From assembly GCF_963676685.1 (NCBI RefSeq), contig NC_092350.1, positions 7,181,486 to 7,245,485 of the forward strand: a stretch of 64,000 nucleotides of DNA, in the 5' to 3' direction. The stretch comes from Mytilus edulis. Taxonomy: Eukaryota > Mollusca > Bivalvia > Mytilida > Mytilidae. Shown piece after piece: positions 1 to 11,907 of the stretch. Within the stretch, counting starts at the first letter, position 1; every line of letters begins with the position of its first letter. The position numbers and the translations under genes are program-made. Under the pieces are notes generated by a model that ran no database searches, was not told the origin of the DNA, and saw nothing but the letters and a program-made list of their open reading frames with translations.

Positions 1-189
1 GTAACAAAGAAACATAAAAAGGCATTTAGACAAAACTCATACATGTCATAGCAAAAATGAAAGACAAGCAACAATATATCTGATACATTGCTTTTTATAA
101 CGGTGTAATTTTAGTGTTACAAAAAATGTATATTTTTCACCCTAGTATATCGTATGGTTTTACTAGTTATGTTTCTTTTTCCTTTTCAG

Positions 190-235
190 GGAACCGTCTT
201 TTATGGAAAGGTTTTCTATTTTATTTCCAAAATGA
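190..235 (+). CDS. Candidate last coding exon of a gene entering from the left
   Basis: A long pyrimidine tract ending in TTTTCAG (to 189) is followed by a frame open for 14 codons (from 191, first residues EPSFMERFS) and then TGA at 233-235. The pattern fits a short terminal coding exon followed by a long 3'UTR running towards the AATAAA near 2466. I recognise no family in these 14 residues. The call rests on the acceptor alone and could easily be chance. Confidence 0.2.
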
Positions 236-2103
236 CAGTAGAAAGGGCACAGTGCAAATTTTTTTTTAGATTTTTTTTAGAATTTTATTTTGTTAAAACG
301 CAGCTACATTTTTTCTATGGAGTAAAATGATGTTTTTGATTGAAATCCTCTCCATTATTCATCTTGACACTCTACAACAGAAATCTGGCCAGTACATCAC
401 ATCTAGAACCATTATATTCACATGAGTTGATCGCCGTCTTTTATCTTGTGTCAGAACTGGGTACCAGAATTACATATATATGCAAATTATTGGTGTTGTT
501 TAAATTTGATGTTTTCTTGTACAATTGTGATTTATAACAATTTGGCTAAAAGTATTTTTATTAAATATCACAAATGATGGAAAAATAGATGGAGGTATTT
601 TAATGAGAGGAAACATCAATGTTCAGAAAACTTGTTACAAAAAAACTTCAAATTACAAAGATTTGAAAAGAGCACAGAAACAAAGAAACGATGAATGAGA
701 AGGAATTGTAATGTATTTACTACTGCTTACTGGGAAAGCAGCAGGTTGTTTCTTTCATGAAATTTCAATAAGACAAACAATGATAAAAGGTGCTCGGCAG
801 ACACATACAAAATGAAATAAATGGAGGAAAACGAGCAAACAATAGTCTTCTGGGACACCTTTAGAGAACTTTCAGTGAAAACTATTTCAGTATACAAAAT
901 ATTGTATTTTTCCTCTTTAATACAAGAAGTAATTGTTTAATGGATTTTTCCTGTTAGATCAATTCTAAAAATGTAATTATCAATGATTATATAGTTACTT
1001 CAAACCTAATTAAAATCTTTATTTATTTACATACCAAACAGCATTGTGGGAAACTTTTTGTACAATAGACGAGAATTTCTACAGACTATAATAAATACTT
1101 AATTTACACTGCCAGAACTTATTGTATTGCCGTTAAAGATGAAAATTAGCAATCATTAAACTCATTATATATGTTATACAGATAAATGATTGCAATTATT
1201 GGTGTAGAGAATGTACTAAGAATGCCAAGAATATGTTTTTAAAAATAAAAATATAGCCCTAAGAAATGTTTTGAAATATAATTTGCATTTATTTTAATAT
1301 TTAGCATCAAAACATTTATGTTTTTTCAATAATTAGATTAAATTTTATGTATGTTTTAGTAGTCATGTACCAATTTATTTACATAGAAACATAATACAAT
1401 TTCCTTTTAAAGTTTTCTTTTTTTTGTGAAGTTAGTTATCAGGACAGGAAATAAATGTAACTATTTATGATTAGAGGGAAGTTAAATAATAAGTAGTAAC
1501 TTTCAAGGTACATATAACATATATATTAAAGTATTTACTACTGTTGAGACAGACATTTATCAAACTTTAAAAAGTTTTCTGTTATTTTTTTTAATCCACT
1601 TTGAATTTTATTGAGTAATGAAATTAAGATTTTGGGTCAACATCAACCTTACAACGCAATAAAATGGCATATTTTTTTCAAAGATACATGAGTCTTGTAC
1701 TTTACACATTTTTTTTTATTGAACAATAATTTGCACATGTTAAAAATTATTTTTAATTCAAATTACATATATCATTTAAAAACCATTATAGTAATTCATG
1801 TGCCTTTTTTCGTGAATTTTGTGCTTTTGTTGCATGGAATAGCTTTTATTATATATAGGTTAATCACATATGTACAGACTTATTTATTTTTAAAATGATG
1901 TTGATTATTTTAACATTAATTTTCATGACATAATGTATTATACACTCCAGCAACTTTTGTTTGTATGTTTTACTCTAATCCTTGTCAATATTTGCTAACT
2001 GTGCACTGACTGATATTGAAAGCTAAGTTTTTCAGAAAGTATACATGTATAGTCTGATAAAAAAAGAATTGTTTACATTTTCCTAACAAAAATTCAAATC
2101 AGT

Positions 2104-2204
2104 TTTAATTAAAAAATATTAACTGTGATGGACTACTTTCATTAAGTATGATTTAATTAAAAAATATTAACTGTGATGGACTACTTTCATTAAGTATGAT
2201 TTAA
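2104..2204. repeat. 48-bp tandem duplication (2 copies)
   Basis: The sequence around TTTAATTAAAAAATATTAAC is repeated with an offset of exactly 48 bp. The second copy runs on a few bases into the start of a third. The two copies look identical, so the duplication is recent. Confidence 0.9.
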
Positions 2205-2893
2205 AAATGTAAACTGTTTAGATTATGAAATTGTTTTAAATTACCTGATGGTATTTAAAGGCAAAGATATAATGCTACCTTCATTCAAAATTTACTTCAA
2301 ATTTTAAACAATGAAAACTTGCAGTTCCATTGTTGACATGCAGCACAATCTAACACACACTATCAGGCAGGGTAGATAACTGATGTTTGTATAGTATATA
2401 GAATCTCAACTTCTATTTTGTTTGTATGTATAGATATCTTAAATGCTTTTTGTAAATCTTTCATAATAAAGTATTGATGTTAATATATTTTTGTCTTCAT
2501 TTTGTTGCAGCTGAACAAAAAGGCCAACTTATATAGATTACAGTTGTTCTTTCTTTAGATTTGTAAGCTCCCCTTTTGGTCATTTTCAATGTACCTGAAA
2601 AGTAGGTATATTGGAATTAATCATTCTGACTGTCAGTCCTTCCAAACTAACATTTAACAACTTGTAAATGACTTTTGTACAATTATTGATTATATTTATG
2701 AAGTGCCAACTATGCAGCACAAATGGTCAGTGAATGTACCTTTAATGCAGAAATGTAACATCACTTTCTGTTACCTTGATTGTATGTTTGTGTTCAGTTA
2801 TAGAGAATTATCCATACAAGGGAAATTAACAGACCTGACTTTATATCAATTTAATACAAACAGTAGTAATTGTCCTGTTCTTGATTTGCAGTT

Positions 2894-3075
2894 CGGATGA
2901 AACCAGCCCAACTTTGGTGGGGTTTGGGTTGTTTATTCTTCAGTTTTCTATGTTGTGTTATGTGTACTATTGTTTGTCTGTTTGTCCTTTTCATTTTTAG
3001 CCATGGCGTTGTCAGTTTATTGTCGATTTATGAGTTTGACTGTCCCTCTGGTATTTAAGTCCCTCTTTTTTCCAC
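2894..3075 (+). repeat. Dispersed mussel repeat (GCCATGGCGTTGTCAG family)
   Basis: The segment beginning near CCAACTTTGGTGGGG and ending in GGTATTTAAGTCCCTC matches in wording a dispersed repeat I associate with Mytilus genomes. It has no open frame and no inverted ends that I can see, so it is probably a fragment of a retroelement tail or a SINE. The family assignment is from memory, not from a search. Confidence 0.5.
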
Positions 3076-3775
3076 TTGTGCAAATAGATAGTGTAGATGG
3101 TTAATCAGACTGCTTGAGTTGGATATTTCAGTTTCTCATGGTAAACAAAATTAAAAGTTTTACATAAAAAGAGATGAACCTGTTTAAATGATTATATTTC
3201 CAAACTCGAGGCTAAGCCTTTGTCTGGAGTGATGTTTAAAATTTCAATGCCCATAATCTATACACAACTGTTAATTAATAAAATCAGATTTTTTTACAAC
3301 ACATTACTTTTAAAAAACCTTTACTTGGTACAAAGATTTTGCATGACTACCTTGTAAATAAAATATACCATATATTTATTTTCGTTGATGTTGTTTATGA
3401 ATCATTTAGACTTGGATGGATAGTTTTCTCTTACAGCATCTTATTGTTTTCTCAAGAAAAAACCAACAAAAGTCTTTGAAAGTACAGAGAAACACACATC
3501 TTGAAGAGCAGCGGATGTTAATGAAGAAAATCAAATGTGAAACACCATGGTAACAAAGTAGAAATCAATTTAATAGAAAAATACATAAACAATAACAATG
3601 GAGGTGCAAAGATGTACATCAGCATCAACAACTAAAGACAAGTGTCCTTACATTGAACAATGGCACAGGGTTATATACTCAGTAGTTGCATGTTTCATAA
3701 AACTTGGGAGGACAGAAGTTTTATTTTATGTACATGTATGCAAAGGTGGATAACTCAATGTTGAATTCAAGCTAC
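3076..3775. other. Noncoding, no recognisable feature
   Basis: AT-rich sequence with no convincing frame and no repeat structure that I can see. Confidence 0.5.
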
Positions 3776-4383
3776 AACCAGGTGCTCCGCAGGGCGCAGC
3801 TTTATACGACCGCAGAGGTCGAACCCTGAACAGTTGGGGCAAGTATGGACAAAACATTCAAGCGTGATACAGCTCTGAATTTGGATTGTGATCAAATTTT
3901 TGACATTACATGGTTTTTTTTTACACAAAACAAATGTCAAGATTTTACAAATCAATTAAAGATTTCTTCTTCAAACTTTTTAAATCTAAAATTAAATAGT
4001 TGATCATGACACAGCATAGGTTTCTGACACAGAACGAATGTGGTCTAATGAACTTAAAAGTTTTTTTTTGCCTTTGAGCAATTCACTATGCTGTTGAATA
4101 TTAATCCTCTCAAAAAAATGTTTGAAGAAATTTTCTTTTTATTTATGAAATCTGAAATGAGAAAAATTTAACCCCCCCCCTTTTTTTTCACATCCCCGTT
4201 TCCCTTTTTCCAAAACTGATATCAATTCAAATTTCTAATGGAGTTTGCAACAATAACTACTCTTTTAAATACATCATAAAATATTAAAATGTAAAATAAA
4301 GTGCTTGTTATCACTGAATGGTAAAGATTGGTTGGTAGTAAAAGTGAATATACATTGTTTATTGTATAAAACAATAAAAAAAA

Positions 4384-4661
4384 CTTCATCAGCAACATTT
4401 TATATTGGCAAATTTCCAATGAAGTTATTTACATAAAGTTATTGGCAAATAAAAATAGAAAATGACATCATAGTCATGTCTGGCAAATGTCCAACATACA
4501 TTATCTAAAAACATTTTAGATAAGATAAGGAAAAAAAGCTTCATCAGCAACATTTTATATTGGCAAATTTCCAATGAAGTCATTTACATAAAGTTATTGG
4601 CAAATAAAAATAGAAAATGACATCATAGTCATGTCTGGCAAATTTCCAACATATATTATCA
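4384..4661. repeat. Direct duplication inside family A copy 1
   Basis: About 125 bp starting CTTCATCAGCAACATTTTAT at 4384 recurs at 4539 (offset 155). The intervening ~30 bp includes AACATTTTAGATAAGATAAGG. The duplication is not seen in copy 2 at 21-22 kb, so it arose within this copy. Confidence 0.85.
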
Positions 4662-4701
4662 ACTACTATTCTATACAAAGAAAGATAACTCCAATTGAAA
4701 A

Positions 4702-4795
4702 TTAATTGCTATTGCACAATATTGTGCAATTAGATATTTCTTGCTATTGTGCAATACTGTGCAATTGAAAATTTCTTGCTATTGCACAATATTTC
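4702..4795. repeat. Palindromic minisatellite, short array
   Basis: Units of about 35 bp read TTGCTATTGCACAATA then CTGTGCAATTGAAAATTTC. The core GCACAATATTGTGC is self-complementary. The longer version of the same array is at 21528-21850. Confidence 0.8.
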
Positions 4796-5796
4796 ATATG
4801 GAATCCTGATTTGGACCAACTTGAAAACTGGGCCCATAATCAAAAATCAAAGTACATATTTAGATAAAGCATATCAAATAAGCCCAAGAATTTAATTTTT
4901 GTTAAAATCAAACTTAGTTTAATTTTGGACCCTTTGGACCTTAATGTAGACCAATTTGAAAACTGGACCAAAATATAAGAATCTACATACACAGTTAGAT
5001 TTTGCATATCAAAGAACCCATTTATTCAATTTTTGATGAAATCAAACAAAGTTTAATTTTAGACCCCCATTTGGACCAACTTGAAAACTAGGCCAATAAT
5101 TAAAAATCTAAGTACATTTTTAAATTCAGCATATCAAAGAACCCCAAGGATTCAATTTTTGTTAAAATCAAACTAAGTTTAATTTTGGACCCTTTGGACC
5201 TTAATGTAGACCAATTTGAAAACGGGACCAAGAGTTAAGAATCTACATACATAGTTAGATTCGGCATATCAAAGAACCCCAATTATTCAATTTTTGATGA
5301 AATCACACAAAGTTCAATTTTGGACCCTTTGGGCCCCTTATTCCTAAACTGTTAGGACCAAAACTCCCAAAATCAATACCAACCTTCCTTTTGTGGTCAT
5401 AAACATTGTGTTTAAATTTCATTGATTTCTATTTACTTAAACTAAAGTTATTGTGCGAAAACCTAGAATAATGCTTATTTGGGCCCTTTTTTGGCCCCTA
5501 ATTCCTAAACTGTTGGAACCAAAACTCCCAAAATCAATCCCAACCTTTCTTTTGTGGTCATAAACCTTGTGTCAAAATTTCATAGATTTCTATTAACTTA
5601 AACTAAAGTTATAGTGTGAAAACCAAGAAAATGCTTATTTGGGCCCTTTTTGGCCCCTAATTCCTAAAATGTTGAGACCAAAACTCCCAAAATCAATACC
5701 AACCTTCCATTTGTGGTCATAAACCTTGTGTTAAAATTTCATAGATTTCCATTCACTTTTACTAAAGTTAGAGTGCGAAAACTAAAAGTATTCGGA

Positions 5797-5801
5797 CGCC
5801 G

Positions 5802-5836
<35 letters not shown>

Positions 5837-5870
5837 CGACGACGACGACGACGACGCCGACGCCAACGTG
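5797..5870. repeat. (GAC)n-rich trinucleotide tract
   Basis: GACGAC runs with occasional GCC variants sit just inside the right end of family A copy 1. The same position in copy 2 (about 22598-22622) holds only a short GACGACGACC remnant, so the tract is length-variable between copies. Confidence 0.9.
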
Positions 5871-5918
5871 ATAGCAATATACGACGAAAAATTTTTCAAA
5901 TTTTGCGGTCGTATAAAA

Positions 5919-6855
5919 AGTTCTTACCAAAAAAAAATACATTTCAGTATAAATTGCCTTCAATTATTATTATGGATTTTTTATTCATTTATCATCGAAA
6001 TCAGTTATTTTCACAGATGATCGTTTTTTAAGATATGACTGTCTAATACTTTTTTTTTGGAGGCTTAATTCTCAATTTCGAAATAAAGTGCCGACTTTTG
6101 TCATAATTTTCTGTAAAAAAAAAATTGATGTACCTCTGTGTTCAATAACACGATATATTTTCTTACTTTCCAATTTGGAAAGATTCTTTTAATTATATGC
6201 ATTTGCTTTGCAAATGAATGTTTTTCATTGTATAATTAAACACTTGTTCCTACTTATTATATTTAATGATAAACTAGAATTCAAACTTGTGTATCGTTAC
6301 TTTTGTTGATTAGTATATATCTTATTTGTGTTTCTGAGAAAGCTCTCGCATACTGAACTGTGTGGGTCTTCCAACGGAGGTGAAGGCTTTTTTTCTTTTA
6401 TACTGTATGTAAATATAAAGGTAATTAATCACACACCTCATTTGTATGACTTTAGTTTAAAGCAACTATGTGGACAGGATTTCTAAGTGTTTTACACAGT
6501 TTGATTTGGAAGAAAGACCGACATAGATAAATAGTGCAGTTATTTGTACAATTACTTAAACAATTCTATATTAATATTTTTGTAATTGTTAAAATAAACC
6601 AAATAAAATAAAAACAAACATCATGTCGAATGTATCCAATTTTTAGAAATTCACCTGTGACGTCACTTTTTGTGGCTTTGATACATTCGTGTCACAGACA
6701 CACAGTTTGTAATTCTACTATTTTAACATGTCGTAATGTACTATCATATCATTTATTTATATATGACTTTGTCATGAGTGTTCGTTCATTTAATTGTTAC
6801 TGTATTCCAGTCATTAGCGGTATATTTAACATTGCCATAACGCGCAAGGTTCGGC
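5919..6855. other. Noncoding, no recognisable feature
   Basis: AT-rich. A 100-codon frame at 6630-6932 runs into the repeat at 6856 and has no recognisable protein content. Confidence 0.5.
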
Positions 6856-7113
6856 TAGCCACAAAACCAGGTTCAATCCCCCATGTTTATCTTAAAACTT
6901 CCTATACCAAGTCAGGAATATGGCAGTTATAAACTCATAGTTCTTTTTGTTTGTTGCTTTGCAAAACAACAAAAACACTACAGTGCAACAAAACATCAAG
7001 CGACAATGTAACACATACAGAAACGAACTATGAGATAACAACTGCCATTTTTCTGACTTGGTACAGGTCATTTTAAGAAAAAAGGGTGGGTTCACTGGTT
7101 TTGTGGCTAACCA
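6856..7113. repeat. Inverted pair of a dispersed repeat
   Basis: A plus-strand copy (6856-6932: GCTAGCCACAAAACCAGG to CAAGTCAGGAATATGGCAG) faces a minus-strand copy of the same sequence (7035-7113: CTGCCATTTTTCTGACTTGG to CTGGTTTTGTGGCTAACC). About 100 bp separates them. Another copy of the family is at 18085-18290. The 141-codon minus-strand frame here (6892-7317) is built from this repeat and is not a gene. Confidence 0.75.
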
Positions 7114-7620
7114 AACATAATAAACCGTGTTTGGTGTAACTTGCAATGTATATATATATACCAAAATACACATATCAGACAAAATCAGGTGAACCTTTGA
7201 AATGAGGTTAAGGACAAAGCACAAATGCCAAAAAAAAAAAGAACCAAGAGCATGAGTGGAGAAAGATACACAAAAAAGGCTAAAAAAGACATACAACTGA
7301 ATACAACAGTACTCCAAACAGCAAAATTATCAAAAACTATATTTAACTTTCAAGATTCTGTTTTATTAAGAGTCGATATTCAATAAACTACATATATAAA
7401 CACAAGGTGTATCGAGTTTTTCAAATCAACTGTGTGCATCGTTTTATTCAACATAACGTCCAAGGTATGGGTTGTTTTATTAACACCCTCCTGACATCTT
7501 TTTTCTTCCTACACAGAAATTCTGTTATATAGTCACCTATGTATTAATAATGTATTTATATTGTGTCATATATCAAACTTATTTGTTCATGGTATGTTTA
7601 CTTGTTTTTGTTTAAAGTCT

Positions 7621-7860
7621 TTTTGGTCGAGTTAAAGACATTTCAATTGATATTTGATAGTGTACCTTTTAACGTTGTAATGTTACACAACTGTCTCGGG
7701 TTAGGGTGAAGCTAGGCGCCTGTAAGAGTGTTTAAACCCGCTTCATTTTTATGCATGTGTCGTTAGTCAGGACCCAGTTTTTTTTAGTGGTTGTTTGTTG
7801 GTGGGGTTCATCGTTGTTACTTTTTTCTTGTTTTTGGATATAAATTAGACCTTTGGTTTC
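7621..7860 (+). repeat. Dispersed retro-repeat fragment (AAACCCGC...GTCAGGA family)
   Basis: Signature words of a common mussel repeat occur in order: TTTCAATTGATATTTGATAG, GGGTTAGGGTGAAGC, TTTAAACCCGCTTCATTTTT, AGTCAGGACCCAG, then TTAGACCTTTGGTTTCCCTT. Related copies occur at 25130-26165, 44600-44790 and 54660-54960. It is noncoding and directly precedes the fragment carrying the hammerhead motif. Confidence 0.6.
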
Positions 7861-7904
7861 CCTTAATGAAGTCAACTTCATACTTGTTTGGTTGGATTTC
7901 TAAT

Positions 7905-7959
7905 TAATTTGATCTGATGAGTCTTTTGAAGACGAAACACTTGTCTGGCATATCAAATT
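7905..7959 (+). ncRNA. Hammerhead ribozyme motif, type I, short stem III
   Basis: The invariant core is present in order. ATTTGAT (5' strand of stem I) is followed by CTGATGAG (7914-7921). Stem II is GTCTT/AAGAC with loop TTG (7921-7933). Then come GAAA (7934-7937), a minimal stem III ACA...TGT (7937-7944), C17 at 7945, and after the predicted cleavage point TGGCAT and the 3' strand of stem I, ATCAAATT. Metazoan retroelements (Penelope-like elements and small retrozyme-type repeats) are known to carry such minimal type I hammerheads, which are thought to work as dimers because stem III is so short. Bivalve copies normally have a GC-rich ACGCGCGT stem III. Here it is ACACTTGT, with only three pairs, so this copy is probably weakened. 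The flanking CCTGCACCTTTGAT also matches the usual downstream sequence. Confidence 0.7.
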
Positions 7960-7985
7960 ATAAGCCTGCACCTTTGATTCAGTTG

Positions 7986-10712
7986 GTCATATTCTAAGAA
8001 AAAAATCAGTATTGTGGTACAATTGGAACATATCCATCTTCATCTGTGAAACAGATAGTGCAATATTTTCAACCAACTTGTGTTTGTCTGTAAAATTTAC
8101 AAAAAGATGATTTCGACCTTAGCTTTTGTAACTATTTGCTTAAAGCTTCCTTGTGAGCAGAATGATATAAATTCCACATATAGGTTCTCCATCTTTGTTT
8201 CCCTCTGTAATATTCAAATTTTAATATGGCTAATGCTGTAAAATTAGCATTCAAAAGTCTTGGATTCTGCTATGAAAACTTCCATGATAGTGCCGGTTTA
8301 TATGTTCTAAAAATTGTTTTACCTAAAGGTCAGTCATTCTCTCTAGGTTCCTCCACCAAAAAAAACTGAACCCCACAAAAAGGCATAGTTGTACAGAAAG
8401 CTTCATTAAACACCAATAAATCAACCTTGTTTTACTGGTAATTAAGATATTTGTTTTGATAAGAAAATAGAAAAAAAAATGTTTTGAACCAGTTAAACTT
8501 TGGTATCAAAACCTTGAAAACATTTGAAAGGGAGATAATTTAAGTTGCAACACTTTTTCACATCATTGTTTATGCTGTAGAACTATCTCCCTTCTATGTC
8601 AGTACAATTCTCAAACCATTTTCTTTTAAAAGATAATGCTCAAAACTTTTGGAAAATGTCATTATAATAGAAGTTTTCATATCCATTTTTATTTTTAAGT
8701 AGTGTGTCTGATAACATGATACTCAATATTATTCCATTTTTCTCATGAAACAGAAAGTCAATCAATGGAATATGAATAGTATGAATATTTTGATAAAACT
8801 GATATTCTTCATACTTAAAATCTTTCTTAAGCAACTGGACTTTTTAAAAACAAGTCTGCTTGATATGATACAATCATTGTCCTTGGTAATTGTGTTAATT
8901 GGTATACAATAAACCCACCAGGGAATCTAATTTCTATATTACCCCATCATTTTCATGTACACATATCATTGGCATAAAATAGAAAACAAGTCCATGTTTG
9001 GTTTTGTATCATGTTATACTTATTTAATAACATTTGCATACTTTCATTATACACGGTTTTACCAGAATTCAAGTGTTTTACTGAATATAACAAGATTTGT
9101 CTCCCCTTTATGGAAACTGACTATATAACAATAAAAACAAAATAAATGCACAGTAAAAATATTAGGCTATTGGTCACCATATAAAACTACACACAGTTTA
9201 AATTTCAAATGTTTTTGAATACTTCCATTAGGATACAAAATGTGCATTTTGACTTTTCAAACTTTTATCAGAAATATTTTCTTTCAATTGAATTACTTAT
9301 GTCTGTTTTTCTCTAAACATTATCGAAAGTTATATTACTTCGTTACATAACTTTTGTATAAAAAAAAATCAACATTTTTCTGACAAACATTCAAAGTGTT
9401 TCACCTCAAGTATAAATTACAATTCATTCCTATCAAAAAACATCACTAGAGGTGGTTGAATGAGAAACTGATCTGTAATTATCATCTCTTTATATCAATA
9501 TTTTTTTATAAATGAAGTATGCAAAATAAATAAACTAAAACTGAGTAGATATTGCAAAAATTTAAAAATTAAAAACAAAATTACCAGATATATATTTTCC
9601 CCTAAATATATGTCTTAATAAATAATAGTTTATCAACTTTAAGTAATCTAAAGGCATTTAAATATAAATAATAAATGAAAGTGCTTTACATAATTTCTCT
9701 TGAGAATGGAAGTATTTTGAAGCAAATCATTCATTTAAAACATTCACATTAATCAACAGATTCAATATAAGCAAATAAGCTTTCATTCAATATAAATTGT
9801 CAATGAATTAAATGTTAAAACTTTTCATACATCAAGCTAAATGGTAATTCTACTTATCTCTTATATTATGTTACTATATTTGATCAAACTCAATGTTTTT
9901 ATTAATCATGATTATAACATTAATAAGATATGTTTTACTGTTCCTAAAATTTCATAATTTTCAACAAGAAACCAGTCAAATAAAGAAGTCGGAAGTGAAA
10001 TAATCTGGTTTATTTCTTAAGAGTAAACAATAACACTATCTTAAAACACCAGTTAAATACAATTGTTAGTCCAATAAGTCTTTGTACGTTTTTTTTATAC
10101 TGATATTGACTCTGATTATCCTATTTACTCAAAAGTTACGTTAAATATATAAAAAAAATTTGTTCTTTTAAATCCTAAAAAGTTTGACCTATTTTTGAAA
10201 TTGGAGATTTACTTTTCAAGTTAGACGAGTGACTCCTAAACAGATACAGTTACTTCTAAACACTTGAAAGTTTATTTAGACTTCCATCACTTCTAAACAG
10301 AAACCATAGAAAACTTCTTATATCCTTCTGTTAATGAAATTTCTACATCACATGATAAATCAGCACCAGGTAATGTATACCCTGAATAATTAACGTGACA
10401 CAACTTTTGTTCAAACATATTTAAATTGAATATATTAATTTTTACAATTATAACTTTAACAGAAATGAGAAAGTTCAAATAATATTTGAAAAAAATTAAA
10501 AGTGATTTACAGAGATATTGTTCATCTGAATAGCATTCACAGTCTTAATAATTCAACAACCTAAATTGTTATTACATTGTATATCCAGAAATTTGGATTT
10601 GAACACTACATACATGTACTTGAGGTCTCTCATTAATTGAACCAATATTTTTAATATTTATACATACAAGGAAAGGCTTAAATTTGTTGCTACCTACTGA
10701 GCAAGAGATCTA
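7986..10712. other. AT-rich noncoding stretch
   Basis: About 2.7 kb of AT-rich sequence with no recognisable gene, RNA or transposon. Frames reach only ~65 codons and have low-complexity composition. Confidence 0.5.
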
Positions 10713-10846
10713 CAGTAGAACCACAGCTACTCAAACCTTCAGCTCTCTAGTTAGTTGTACTGACTAATATACATGTGTAATTCTTACTTTTAAATGATTA
10801 TGTAAAGCGAAGGCTGAATTTTGTTCGAATACCTGTGGTTCAACTG
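10713..10846. mobile_element. Tc1/mariner-type MITE (134 bp)
   Basis: Left end CAGTAGAACCACAG, preceded by TA (10711-10712), mirrors the right end CTGTGGTTCAACTG, followed by TA (10847-10848). The TA flanks and the CAGTtGAACC terminus are typical of Tc1/mariner nonautonomous elements. The interior also pairs weakly (AACCTTCAGC with GCTGAATTTTGTT). There is no coding capacity. Confidence 0.75.
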
Positions 10847-11635
10847 TATAAAGAATTAATCACACATTAATTATAACAATAAGATGAGAGTTCAGATTGC
10901 ACAATTACAATTTTACAAACAATTAAAACTCAATTTCTTCATTTGTAAGAAACTGCATGACTGTGTCTGTCAATCAAAATGTACAACTACATGTATGCCA
11001 TTAGTCCACTTAGCTCTGGTGCCTAGATCTTTCAAACTATAACAATTTAAAACAGAAACATTGCTTTATACAGCATATTAAAAATATAAAAAAAATATGT
11101 ACATCAACAAAAAGCTTCTCCACACCTTTTAAATATGTTTTAAATAAAAAGTCTGAAATTATGTTAAACTGTAGATTAATACAAATATGAATGTTTTTGT
11201 AAGAGACATTACAATACAATAAGAGGTACATTTGTTTGTGTAAATGTTATTTTCTCATCATGTAGACAACTAATTATCAATATACATGTAGCTGTAAAAC
11301 AAAAATGAAGATTTATTTCAAAAATAATTAAATAAAAAAATTAGGGTCAGGTTTTATTTTATTACAGTTCTGTGTCACACACAACAGTGAAACAATTGTA
11401 GTCAGTGTACTGTCAAAGTTGTAAAAAGAAACCAAAATTTTATTATTAAACTGTTGAATGAAGGCAGAAATTGTACTTATAGAGATAAGTTTTTTTTTTA
11501 ATAAATTCTTTTTTCATTTATAACCAAATTCCATTTCCACAGAAAATTTGAAGATCTGAATGATTCCTTATAACAAAAAGGGTGTAGGAAACTGCATTGT
11601 AAACTCATCTATAAATATAGGTCTACATGTACACA
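10847..11635. other. Noncoding, no recognisable feature
   Basis: AT-rich sequence downstream of Arf6 on the minus strand. TTTATT words at about 11311 and 11353 would be AATAAA on the minus strand and could be distal Arf6 polyadenylation signals, but nothing singles one out. Confidence 0.4.
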
Positions 11636-11907
11636 ACAGCCTGGGTGGATTTTGCTTTTTCCACCAGCCCACCGTGGACAGCCCACCCGTGCTCACTCCA
11701 GCTATAATCTCTTTTTTTTTGTAAAAATATTGATTATAAATGCTTATCTGCTTTTTCCAATTGGATGTACTTGCAAGTCTTTTGATTAAACAAAAGAAAT
11801 TGTAGCCCACTCCTATGGGTGGGCAGAGTGGACAAGCTAGAAATTTTGGCCACCCGGTGCCCACTCCCACTGTGGACGGGTGGACAAGCAAAATCCACCC
11901 GAGCTGT
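11636..11907. mobile_element. MITE with GGGTGGATTTTGCTT ends (272 bp)
   Basis: ACAGCCTGGGTGGATTTTGC at the left is the inverse of GCAAAATCCACCCGAGCTGT at the right. Pairing continues inwards through CCACC and CCCAC words for about 55 bp. The 107-codon and 63-codon minus-strand frames over this stretch are shadows of these ends. I could not settle a target duplication. Confidence 0.75.

Larger units (their letters stand above)
1..2893. other. AT-rich noncoding stretch
   Basis: No coding region is recognisable apart from the weak terminal-exon candidate at 190-235. Short reading frames here are of the length expected by chance in AT-rich DNA. An AATAAA at about 2466 followed by T-rich sequence could end a plus-strand 3'UTR. 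A T-rich tract ending in TTGCAG at about 2500-2510 resembles a splice acceptor, but no convincing coding sequence follows it. Confidence 0.5.
3776..5918 (+). mobile_element. Nonautonomous inverted-end element, family A copy 1
   Basis: TTTATACGACCGCA at 3801-3814 is the exact reverse complement of 5904-5917, so the element has 14-bp perfect inverted (sub)terminal repeats. Inside, in order, are a GAACCCTGAACAG leader, a 155-bp-offset direct duplication (4384/4539), palindromic GCAAT minisatellite units (4702-4795), repeated TTTAATTTTGGACC modules, three ~170-bp modules (about 5330-5790) and a (GAC)n tract (5797-5870) just before the right end. No transposase frame survives. Related copies lie at 14521-15126, 21184-22672, 23667-23779 and 62821-63150. 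Confidence 0.75.

Noticed and set aside
5739-5963. 74-codon valine-run frame
   Set aside because: It translates the (GAC)n tract at the right end of family A copy 1.
6892-7317. 141-codon minus-strand frame with hydrophobic segments
   Set aside because: It lies over an inverted pair of a dispersed repeat, and the hydrophobic residues come from T-rich sequence.
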